Source: Lysobacteraceae bacterium
GTDB taxonomy: Bacteria; Pseudomonadota; Gammaproteobacteria; Xanthomonadales; Xanthomonadaceae
DNA: 5,854 nt
Assembly: GCA_003449515.1 (NCBI GenBank)
Contig: DMHI01000100.1
Location: 615 to 6,468, forward strand
Direction of reading: 5' to 3'
The position numbers and the translations under genes are program-made. Shown one piece after another: positions 1 through 5,387 of this stretch (its first letter is position 1; each line of letters starts with the position of its first letter). Under the pieces are notes generated by a model. That model worked only from the letters and a program-made list of their open reading frames with translations, was not told where the DNA came from and ran no database searches.

Positions 1-342
1 GAACTCGCCCTTGGCCATCATCGCCGCCTCGGTCTGCTTCTTGGCGTCCTTCAGCTCGAGTTCGAGGCGCCGGTGACGCTCCAGCTCCTGCTGCAGGGTG
101 TCGACCATGCGCTGGTTCTCGCTGGTCAGCCGCTGGTGCTCGGCCTCCAGCTCGCGCGCCTGCCGCAACCCGCCGGGCACGCACCACGCCGCGCCCCCGG
201 TGAGCAGCGCCGCCGAGATCACGGCGGGCCCGAGGACATCGCCCGGGAGGAGGGACAGCAGGATCGCCAGCAGCAGGCCGCCGGCTCCGGCCAGCAGCAG
301 CCAGCCGATGAACAGACGTGTCGGTGCGCGGGGCGGCAGCAC
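1..342 (-). CDS. Membrane sensor histidine kinase, N-terminal part (cut by window start)
   Basis: The 114 visible codons run from a GTG at 342 to the window edge. Seen: two hydrophobic segments at about residues 10-32 and 36-56, joined by a very short turn (PGD), then a charged, heptad-like helix from about residue 59 to 107 (QARELEAE...LERHRRLELELKDAKKQ), ending in AMMAKGEF. In histidine kinases, KGEF or KSEF commonly stands directly before the H-box (LATMSHEIRTP type). I therefore infer that the HisKA and ATPase domains, and possibly further receiver domains of a hybrid kinase, lie just outside the window. There is no room for a periplasmic sensor domain, so sensing would be within the membrane, cytoplasmic or through a partner. 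The start is chosen because it lies one base after the stop of the upstream response-regulator gene, and the next in-frame Met (79) would remove both membrane helices. The partner is probably that regulator. Alternative: another coiled-coil membrane signalling protein. Confidence 0.8.
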   Translation of the reverse strand, partial: MLPPRAPTRLFIGWLLLAGAGGLLLAILLSLLPGDVLGPAVISAALLTGGAAWCVPGGLRQARELEAEHQRLTSENQRMVDTLQQELERHRRLELELKDAKKQTEAAMMAKGEF

Positions 343-346
343 GTCA
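340..346 (-). other. TGA-C-GTG stop/start junction (translational coupling)
   Basis: On the minus strand the stop codon TGA of the response regulator (346-344) is followed by a single C and then the GTG start of the kinase (342-340). No good Shine-Dalgarno stands at the usual distance from the GTG; an AGG at 357-355 is too far upstream and weak. Re-initiation by the ribosome that has just finished the regulator is therefore the likely way the kinase is translated, which would tie the amounts of the two proteins together. The junction itself is seen; the coupling is inferred. Confidence 0.65.
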
Positions 347-2938
347 GAGGATTGCCTGGTTGAAGTCGAAGTCGAGCGCGTTGGCGGCCTGCTGCACGAG
401 GTTGCCCTGCACGAAATCGACGCCGCTCATCCACAGCGTGGCGGCGGCCTGCGGATCCTCGACGCCGTGGCCGATGACCTCGAGGCTGCGCCGATGCGCG
501 CGGTCGATGATCACCTTCAGCTCGTCGCGCACGGCCGAGGCCAGCGCGCCGGTGCTGTACTTCGCGGCCAGCTTGATCAGCGACAGCGGCAACTGTTCGA
601 GCAGCGAGTCCACCTCCGGGCCGGGCTCGAACTGCGAGAGGCAGAACTGCACGCCGTCGGCGACCATCGCCGAGCAGAACTCGCGCAGCGTGCCGGTGTG
701 CACGTCAGCGTCGCCGAGCCGCAGTTCGATGACCAGCGATGCGCCCGGCACGCCGGTGGCACGCAGTTCGTTCCGCAGCCAGTCGGCCTGCCCGCCGTGG
801 GCCAGCGTGTACGGCGACTGCGTCACGAACAGCATCATCGAACCACCCTTGGCACGGACCTGGGCGATGCGTGCCAGCGCCTCGCGCAGCACCCAGCGGT
901 CGATCTCGACGATGAAGCCCGAACGCTCGGCGGCAGGGATGACCTCGGTCGCGGTCATCCGCTTGCCGGCGCTGGTGTCGAGCCGCAACAGGGTCTGGTA
1001 GCGGCTGTCCTCGCCACCGGCCACCGCGACGATCGGCTGGTAGAGCAGCGACAGGCGGCCACCGGCCATCGCCGCGCGCATGTCCTCGATCAGCGCCGTC
1101 TGGCGCTGCGCCTCCTCGGCCGCCAGCGGGCGGTAGAGGTCGATCTGGTCGCTGCGCTTGCGCGCCGCGTGCGCGGTCTTCTCCACCGCGTTGAGCAGCG
1201 CACCGGCATCGGTGAACTCGGGCACCAGCGGCGCCACGCCGGCCACCGCCGGCGTCTGCACGCGCTGCTCGCCGAGCTGGAACGCATGTGCGGCGAGGGC
1301 TTCGCGGAGCTGCACGCCGAGCATCAGCAGTTCATCGGCATCGAGGCTGGCATCCAGCACCAGGAACCCGCCATCGGCGAAGCGGCAGACCAGGCGCTCG
1401 CCGGCCAGCGGCTTGAGCAGGTCGAGCGCCTCGACGTGCAGGCGCTCGAATTGCCCGAGGCCGAGGCGCTCGCGCAACTTGGCGATCGTCTGCATCTCGA
1501 GGAACACCACGCCGCCGCGACTGCGGCCTTCGGTGATGAGCTGGTCGATGCGCGCCATCATCCGGCCGCGCTCGACGATGCCGGCATCGACGCTCGCGGC
1601 ACCAGTGTCGCGTTCGCGGATCTGCTGCACATCGCGGTAGCGGCGGATGCGCCCCTGCACGCTGGCGATCAGGTGCTTGGGGCGGATCGGCTTGGAGAGG
1701 AAATCGTCGCCGCCGGCGTCGAGCGCGTTGAAGCGCACCTCCTCGTCCTGCTCGCCGGTGAGGAAGACGATCGGCGTGTGGACGAAGGCCTCGCGCTCGC
1801 GGATCAGCGCGGTGAGCTCGATGCCGTTGGCCACCGGCATGTGGACATCCATCAGGATGAGGTCGGGCGCGAAGGCGTCGAGCGTCGGCAGCACGTCGAG
1901 CGCATCGAGCACGATCCGCGTCTCCATGCCGGCATTGCGCAGCACGCCCTCCGCGAACAGCGCCTGCGCGCGATCGTCCTCGACGATCAGCACGCGGTAT
2001 GACGGCTCGCCGCTGGCGAACAGGTCGCGAAGACGGTTGGCCACATCGGCACCGCCATGCGGCTTGACGATCACCGCGTCCATGCCGGCGCGGCGCGCGG
2101 CCAGTCGCGCCATCACGTCGTCGCTGTCGGTGATCAGGGCCATACGCACGAGCTGGTTGGCGCGCGCGCGGATCGGCTTCATCGCCTCGCCGATCGTCTC
2201 CACGGCGGCGGCATGCGGGCGATCGACCAGCACCACATCGGCCGGGAGTGCGCCGGCCAGCTCGACCAGTTCGTCGACGGCGGTCAGCACGTCGACCTCG
2301 AAACTGCGTGCGCGCAACTCGTCGGCCAGGTCCTGGCCGGTGCGGCCGTCGTCGGTCAGCAGGTACAGGCGCAGCGTGCTCATGATCAGCGTTCCGTTGC
2401 CGTTCGGGTCAGCGTCGAGTGTAGTCCGGTCGTCCGGGTCGTAACGCGACGCCCGCGTGGTGGTCCGGCGAGCGCGGCCGGGCTCCGGCGCGACCAGGTG
2501 CGGCTCACCGGCGTCGGCCACCCAGCGCCGCCAGAACCCCAGCGGCAGGGACTCGGCGCGGGGCGGGTGCGGAAGGAGCACGAGCGCCCGCGAGGCGTCG
2601 CCGTTGGCACCGGCCGGCAGTTGCTCGAGCAGGGCCTCGATCAGCGCCGACAGGCGTGCGCCCAGCACCGCGTCGGGGCGCTGCTGCTGCTCGAGCGGCT
2701 GCGCCAGCGCGTCGGCAAGCCGCATTACGGTGTCCACCGCGGCGCCGAGGCCGAGGGCGTGCAGGCCCTGCACCAGCGCGCCCAGTTCCTCGCGCATCTG
2801 CGCCAGGGCGTTGATATCCCAGCCGCTGCGGCGGGCGCGGCGCACGCGCCGCTCCATCTGCCGGCAGCGCAGCCGGAGAACGGCGGTCAACTCGTCGGCC
2901 GCAAGACGGCCTGCGGCCAGGGCGACGGCGACGGACAC
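344..2938 (-). CDS. Multidomain response regulator: helical module, REC, REC, degenerate GGDEF, degenerate EAL
   Basis: An 864-residue soluble signalling protein. Residues 12-108 form an alpha-helical module of unknown type; 109-185 are a linker rich in Arg, Thr, Asp and Pro. REC1 (186-308) keeps the acidic pair D196/D197, phosphoacceptor-like D239, T270 and K292. REC2 (314-435) is canonical: E320/D321/D322, D364 in LILMDVHMP, T394 and K416. The GGDEF-like domain (about 455-600) has ADGGF (521-525) after R519 instead of GGDEF. The EAL-like domain (about 615-850) starts with LLYQPIV but has QTLLR (648-652) instead of EALLR. It also has T706 for the usual Asn, SQF for DDF (768-770) and GHGVE for AEGVE (823-827), so the metal-binding catalytic set is gone. 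Enzymatic activity on c-di-GMP is therefore unlikely; a phosphorylation-controlled scaffold or binding role, as in FimX-like proteins, is the inference. The start is GTG 2938, with TTGGAG (2954-2949) ten bases upstream. A TTG at 3007 would add 23 atypical residues, and ATG 2383 would give a 679-residue form beginning at REC1. It is coupled to the downstream kinase gene. Confidence 0.9.
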   Translation of the reverse strand: MSVAVALAAGRLAADELTAVLRLRCRQMERRVRRARRSGWDINALAQMREELGALVQGLHALGLGAAVDTVMRLADALAQPLEQQQRPDAVLGARLSALIEALLEQLPAGANGDASRALVLLPHPPRAESLPLGFWRRWVADAGEPHLVAPEPGRARRTTTRASRYDPDDRTTLDADPNGNGTLIMSTLRLYLLTDDGRTGQDLADELRARSFEVDVLTAVDELVELAGALPADVVLVDRPHAAAVETIGEAMKPIRARANQLVRMALITDSDDVMARLAARRAGMDAVIVKPHGGADVANRLRDLFASGEPSYRVLIVEDDRAQALFAEGVLRNAGMETRIVLDALDVLPTLDAFAPDLILMDVHMPVANGIELTALIREREAFVHTPIVFLTGEQDEEVRFNALDAGGDDFLSKPIRPKHLIASVQGRIRRYRDVQQIRERDTGAASVDAGIVERGRMMARIDQLITEGRSRGGVVFLEMQTIAKLRERLGLGQFERLHVEALDLLKPLAGERLVCRFADGGFLVLDASLDADELLMLGVQLREALAAHAFQLGEQRVQTPAVAGVAPLVPEFTDAGALLNAVEKTAHAARKRSDQIDLYRPLAAEEAQRQTALIEDMRAAMAGGRLSLLYQPIVAVAGGEDSRYQTLLRLDTSAGKRMTATEVIPAAERSGFIVEIDRWVLREALARIAQVRAKGGSMMLFVTQSPYTLAHGGQADWLRNELRATGVPGASLVIELRLGDADVHTGTLREFCSAMVADGVQFCLSQFEPGPEVDSLLEQLPLSLIKLAAKYSTGALASAVRDELKVIIDRAHRRSLEVIGHGVEDPQAAATLWMSGVDFVQGNLVQQAANALDFDFNQAIL

Positions 2939-3003
2939 GGGCGGCGGGCTCCAAGGGACGCCGCGATTGTGATGGCATTCGCAGGGCGGGCTACGCGGGT
3001 TCA

Positions 3004-3020
3004 ACAACTTTCACAGTTGT
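3004..3020. repeat. Small inverted repeat over the end of the DUF4126 gene
   Basis: ACAACT (3004-3009) and AGTTGT (3015-3020) form a six-base-pair stem with a five-base loop across the stop codon of the DUF4126 gene. The stem is short and A/T-rich, and no T tract follows it on the minus strand. It does not look like an intrinsic terminator, and readthrough into the response-regulator gene is expected. A mild role in mRNA processing or translation between the two genes cannot be excluded. Confidence 0.3.
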
Positions 3021-3604
3021 GACGCAGTCGCCGGTTTTTTCTCTTGACGTGCCCACAGGCGCACAAACAGCCGCCAAGCGATGAACAGGCCCAGTGCGGT
3101 GAGGGCCACCAGCAGCCCGGCAGCGAGCACCGGGGCCACCAGGGCCAGCGCCAGCCCACCGATGGCGAGCAGGTCCTCGGCGCCGGAGGCCGCCCAGTTC
3201 GACACCGGCTCGGGCGAGGCGTTGATGGCCACCCGTGTCCCGCTTTTGAGCGCGTGGGTGGCCAGCGCCGCGCTGCCGCCGAGCGCCGCGGCGGCCAGGC
3301 TCCACTCGCCGTCCGGCGTGAACGCCGCCGAGGCGAGGAAGGCACCTGCCGGCACCCGGGCGAGGGTGTTGACGAGGTCCCAGGCCGAATCGACGCCGGG
3401 GATCTTGTCGGCGAAGAACTCCACCACGGCCAAGGCGCCGGCGGTGCCGAGCACCCAGGGCGAGGTGACGACCTCCATGCCCGCCGGCAGCGTCATCCAG
3501 CCCAGCAGGGCGGCGATGCCGACGCCGAACACGGTGAGGTAAGCGCGCACCCCGGCGAGGCAGGCGAGCGCGAGACCGAGGGCGAACAGCGGGGCGTCGG
3601 GCAA
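3011..3604 (-). CDS. DUF4126-family integral membrane protein
   Basis: A 197-residue, very hydrophobic protein with about five or six membrane segments (roughly residues 6-35, 50-64, 84-95, 104-119, 145-158 and 160-183) and a charged Arg/Lys-rich C-terminus. Features matching my memory of the DUF4126 family are the early AGVRAYLTVF (17-26), the EFFADKIPGVDSAWD stretch (62-76) and the KSGTRVAINASPEPVSN stretch (120-136). The function of the family is unknown, and I assign none. TTG 3604 is chosen because GAGGAG (3616-3611) stands six bases upstream and the resulting length is usual for the family. The open frame continues upstream to 4123, but that extension would overlap the divergent DUF6776 gene and its promoter, and it reads unlike a membrane protein. 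The stop lies 72 bases before the response-regulator start with no terminator between them, so this is probably the first gene of the signalling operon. Confidence 0.85.
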   Translation of the reverse strand: MPDAPLFALGLALACLAGVRAYLTVFGVGIAALLGWMTLPAGMEVVTSPWVLGTAGALAVVEFFADKIPGVDSAWDLVNTLARVPAGAFLASAAFTPDGEWSLAAAALGGSAALATHALKSGTRVAINASPEPVSNWAASGAEDLLAIGGLALALVAPVLAAGLLVALTALGLFIAWRLFVRLWARQEKKPATASQL

Positions 3605-3610
3605 GGGGGG

Positions 3611-3616
3611 CTCCTC
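3611..3616 (-). promoter_or_regulatory. Shine-Dalgarno GAGGAG of the DUF4126 gene
   Basis: GAGGAG on the minus strand is followed by six C residues and then TTG (3604). Near-perfect complementarity to the 16S rRNA 3' end and the short spacing decide for this unusual TTG start over any upstream codon of the long open frame. Confidence 0.65.
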
Positions 3617-3620
3617 GGGC

Positions 3621-3635
3621 CGCGGCGGGGCCGCG
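3621..3635 (-). repeat. GC hairpin next to the DUF4126 ribosome binding site
   Basis: CGCGGC (3621-3626) and GCCGCG (3630-3635) are perfect inverse complements around a three-base loop, giving a six-base-pair all-GC stem. In the minus-strand transcript it would end four bases before the GAGGAG. It is not followed by a T tract. It may modulate ribosome access to the DUF4126 start, or simply reflect GC-rich sequence. Confidence 0.3.
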
Positions 3636-3665
3636 AGCCAGCTGAACGAGTATGCGGCACAAGGC

Positions 3666-3694
3666 TTGACCCGGCCTGAAGCCGGCCGTATACC
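3666..3694 (+). promoter_or_regulatory. Sigma70-like promoter for the DUF6776-bactofilin-erpA operon
   Basis: TTGACC at 3666-3671 (five of six to the -35 consensus) and TATACC at 3689-3694 (four of six to the -10 consensus) are separated by exactly 17 bases. This is the best promoter-like pair between the divergent genes, and it points toward the GTG at 3731. A transcription start near 3701 would leave a leader of about 30 bases. The weak point is the absence of the final T in the -10 box. Confidence 0.5.
3671..3685. repeat. Inverted repeat within the promoter spacer (possible operator)
   Basis: CCGGC (3671-3675), a five-base centre CTGAA, and GCCGG (3681-3685) form a perfect dyad that starts at the last base of the -35 box and fills most of the spacer. 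A dyad between -35 and -10 is where repressors, or spacer-twisting regulators of the MerR type, bind. The short arms made only of G and C are also expected by chance in this genome, so the operator role is a guess. Confidence 0.3.
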
Positions 3695-3730
3695 GGGCGG
3701 CCCGCCATCGGCCAGTCGCCGCATCCCCCC

Positions 3731-4453
3731 GTGAGCCAGAGTTCCGAGCACGCCGGATTCATCGTGGTTCCGCGCCGCGCCTCCGACCGGCTGCGGCGCT
3801 GGGCTGTCGGGCTGGGCTGGCCACTGTCGCTGCTGCTGCTGTGGGGCTGGATGGTCTGGCGCGCCGAGCCGGCGCTCACCGCACTGCGCGCCGAGCACGC
3901 CCGCCTCGAGCTCGAGCATGCCGAAGTGTCGCAGGCGCTGGAGCGCGCCCGACAGGACGTGGCCACGCTGCGCCGCAGCGACCAGATCAGCCGCGCCGCC
4001 AACGTCGACGTGCAGCAGACTCTCGCCGAGCGCGACGAGGAGATTGCCGCCCTTCGCGCCGATGTGGAGTTCTACGAGCGGCTGGTGGGTGCCACCGGGC
4101 AGCGCCGCGGTCTGACCGTGCACGCCGCCGAGTTCCAGCCCGAAACCGGCGGCAGTTGGCGCTACGCGATCACCCTGACCCAGAACCTCAATCGCGCCGC
4201 GGTGAGCAGTGGCCGGATGCGCTTTGCCGTGGAGGGCGTCTTGGGCGGGGCGCTGGCCACGGTCGATTGGAATGCCCTGCGGCAGGCCGACGACGCGCCC
4301 GGACAGGAGTATTCTTTCCGCTATTTCCAGCGGCTCGACGGCAGCATCGTGTTGCCGGCCGGCTTCACCCCGCAGCGCGTGCGCGTCACGCTCGACGGCG
4401 GTGGTGGCCGGGCCGAGGCCAGCCTGCCGTGGCAGGGCCCGGCGGTGCCCTGA
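3731..4453 (+). CDS. DUF6776-type membrane-anchored coiled-coil protein
   Basis: A 240-residue protein. An N-terminal cytoplasmic stretch with basic residues (RR and RLRRW, residues 15-24) precedes one membrane helix at about 24-43. A long coiled coil follows at about 46-108 (EHARLELEHAEVSQALERAR and following, then LAERDEEIAALRADVEFYE). The C-terminal half (about 118-236) is predicted beta-rich (SWRYAITLTQNL, SGRMRFAVEG, RVRVTLDGGG). The pattern RSDQISRAAN, then FYERLVG, then GL matches what I recall of DUF6776 proteins; the function is not established. The orientation suggests that the coiled coil and C-terminal domain face the periplasm (positive-inside rule). The start is GTG; no Shine-Dalgarno is visible before it. 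It is the first gene of a likely operon with a bactofilin 26 bases downstream, so it may help anchor or position that cytoskeletal protein or connect it to the cell wall. Confidence 0.8.
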   Translation: MSQSSEHAGFIVVPRRASDRLRRWAVGLGWPLSLLLLWGWMVWRAEPALTALRAEHARLELEHAEVSQALERARQDVATLRRSDQISRAANVDVQQTLAERDEEIAALRADVEFYERLVGATGQRRGLTVHAAEFQPETGGSWRYAITLTQNLNRAAVSSGRMRFAVEGVLGGALATVDWNALRQADDAPGQEYSFRYFQRLDGSIVLPAGFTPQRVRVTLDGGGGRAEASLPWQGPAVP

Positions 4454-4466
4454 ATCTGTCCCCCGC

Positions 4467-4472
4467 GAGAGG
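4467..4472 (+). promoter_or_regulatory. Shine-Dalgarno GAGAGG of the bactofilin gene
   Basis: GAGAGG stands seven bases before ATG 4480. It fixes the start of the bactofilin against a much longer open frame in the same phase that reaches back to 3841 through the DUF6776 gene. Confidence 0.65.
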
Positions 4473-4479
4473 TCGTTCC

Positions 4480-4935
4480 ATGCTCGGTTTCGGTGATTCC
4501 AAGGCCCGCGCGGCCCGCAATGGCGGCGGCGTCGACACGCTGGTCGGTCCGCAGGTGGTCGTGCGCGGCGAGCTGCGCTTCGCTGGCGGCCTCTACCTCG
4601 AAGGCCAGTTGCTGGGCAGTGCCATTGCCGAGGCCGGTGCGACCGCCACGGTCACGGTGGCCCCGCGCGGCCGGGTCGAGGGCGAACTGCGCGCGCCGGT
4701 CGTGGTCATCAATGGCAGCGTCAAGGGCGATGTGCATGCCGATGAACGCCTCGAACTCGGGCCGCAGGCGCGTGTCGAGGGCAACCTGCACTACGCGGTG
4801 ATCGAGATGGCCGCCGGCGCGGCGGTGACCGGGCGGCTGGTGCATGTGCCCGCCGGCACCGGCGCGGTCGCGCCACTGCCGCAGGACGGCGGCAGCGCCG
4901 CCGTGCCGAACGCCCGCGAAGCGACAGCGGCCTGA
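4480..4935 (+). CDS. Bactofilin (polymer-forming cytoskeletal protein)
   Basis: A 151-residue protein with the bactofilin architecture: a short flexible basic N-terminus (1-17), a beta-helix core at about 20-121, and a disordered Ala/Gly/Pro-rich tail (124-151). The core opens with DTLVGPQVVVRGELRF and GGLYLEGQLLG and continues with repeated turns: VAPRGRVEGELRA, VVINGSVKGDVHA, LELGPQARVEGNLHY, IEMAAGAAVTGRLV. The regularly spaced Gly and hydrophobic residues are the rungs of the right-handed beta-helix. Bactofilins polymerise without nucleotide and act as scaffolds for cell-shape, stalk, division or cell-wall enzymes, often at the membrane. The partner here may be the DUF6776 protein encoded just upstream. 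The core lies within the usual family size, and nothing appears truncated. The exact cellular task cannot be read from the sequence. Confidence 0.92.
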   Translation: MLGFGDSKARAARNGGGVDTLVGPQVVVRGELRFAGGLYLEGQLLGSAIAEAGATATVTVAPRGRVEGELRAPVVVINGSVKGDVHADERLELGPQARVEGNLHYAVIEMAAGAAVTGRLVHVPAGTGAVAPLPQDGGSAAVPNAREATAA

Positions 4936-4956
4936 CGCCGCGTTCCTGCGACCGCC

Positions 4957-5313
4957 ATGACCACTCCGAGCTATCAGGACCTCGAGGCACCGCTGGACTT
5001 CACGGCGGCCGCCGCGGCGAAGGCCGCCGCGCTGATCGGCGACGAGGGCAACCCGGCGCTGAAGCTGCGCGTCTACATCACCGGCGGCGGCTGCTCCGGC
5101 TTCCAGTACGGCTTCGAGTTCGACGAGGCGCAGAACGACGATGACGTGGCGGTGCGACGCGATGGCGTGACCCTCGTCGTCGATCCGCTGAGCCTCCAGT
5201 ACCTGATGGGCTCGGAGGTCGACTACCGCGAGAACCTCGCCGGTGCCCAGTTCGTGATCCGCAATCCCAACGCCAAGACCACCTGCGGCTGCGGGAGCAG
5301 CTTCTCGGTCTGA
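4957..5313 (+). CDS. erpA: Iron-sulfur cluster insertion protein ErpA (A-type carrier)
   Basis: A 118-residue A-type carrier that accepts an Fe-S cluster from the assembly scaffold and delivers it to apo-enzymes in the cytoplasm; in E. coli ErpA is essential for isoprenoid synthesis and respiration. Seen: the three conserved cluster ligands C46 (GGGCSGFQYGF), C110 and C112 (TTCGCGSSFSV at the C-terminus), plus the family core DPLSLQYLMGSEVDY (76-90). The central FEFDEAQNDDD and FVIRNPNA stretches fit ErpA better than IscA or SufA. No isc or suf genes are adjacent, as is usual for erpA. The start ATG gives a standard length, although no clear Shine-Dalgarno precedes it. It follows the bactofilin gene after 21 bases and is probably co-transcribed with it. 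Confidence 0.95.
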   Translation: MTTPSYQDLEAPLDFTAAAAAKAAALIGDEGNPALKLRVYITGGGCSGFQYGFEFDEAQNDDDVAVRRDGVTLVVDPLSLQYLMGSEVDYRENLAGAQFVIRNPNAKTTCGCGSSFSV

Positions 5314-5354
5314 GCCCGGGTGCCCGCCGGCGGCGCCGGTCGCGCGTCGCGCGC

Positions 5355-5360
5355 TAGACT
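5355..5360 (+). promoter_or_regulatory. Possible -10 box before the AmpE-like gene
   Basis: TAGACT matches the -10 consensus at four of six positions and lies 27 bases before ATG 5388, which would give a leader of about 20 bases. There is no -35-like hexamer at the right distance (bases 5332-5337 are GGCGCC). The 74-base gap after erpA also contains a ten-base perfect palindrome at 5324-5333 (CCGCCGGCGG), without a T tract. The site could give the AmpE-like gene expression independent of the operon, but support is weak. Confidence 0.3.
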
Positions 5361-5387
5361 GCCGTTCCACCCGTCCGACTCTCCCGG

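Noticed and set aside
98..3022. Long plus-strand open frames (98-2002 and 2057-3022) opposite the response regulator.
   Set aside because: They are antisense shadows of a gene with recognisable domains. Their translations are low-complexity, rich in Arg, His, Gln and Ala, with no domain motif, as expected opposite GC-rich codons.
3030..3045. A-rich stretch near the DUF4126 C-terminus as a programmed frameshift site.
   Set aside because: The A run is not in the phase needed for a minus-one slip, and the alternative frames give only short arginine-rich tails.
3035..3049. Six-T run (3035-3040) followed by TTGACG (3044-3049), considered as a plus-strand terminator or promoter.
   Set aside because: No GC stem precedes the T run, no -10 box stands 17 bases after TTGACG, and on the minus strand the run simply encodes Lys-Lys near the end of the DUF4126 protein.
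3649..3654. CATACT on the minus strand as a -10 box for the DUF4126 operon.
   Set aside because: There is no -35-like hexamer 16-18 bases upstream, so it is not better than chance.
3605..4123. Upstream extension of the DUF4126 frame to 4123.
   Set aside because: It would run antisense through the DUF6776 gene and its promoter, lacks membrane-protein character, and TTG 3604 has a strong Shine-Dalgarno and gives a normal length.
3841..4479. Longer N-terminus for the bactofilin reading back to 3841.
   Set aside because: It overlaps the DUF6776 gene in another frame, is Arg/Pro/Ala-rich, and ATG 4480 has its own Shine-Dalgarno.
4321..5370. Minus-strand open frame of 349 codons opposite the bactofilin and erpA.
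   Set aside because: ErpA and bactofilin are clear on the other strand; this frame has no recognisable domain and is a GC-driven shadow.
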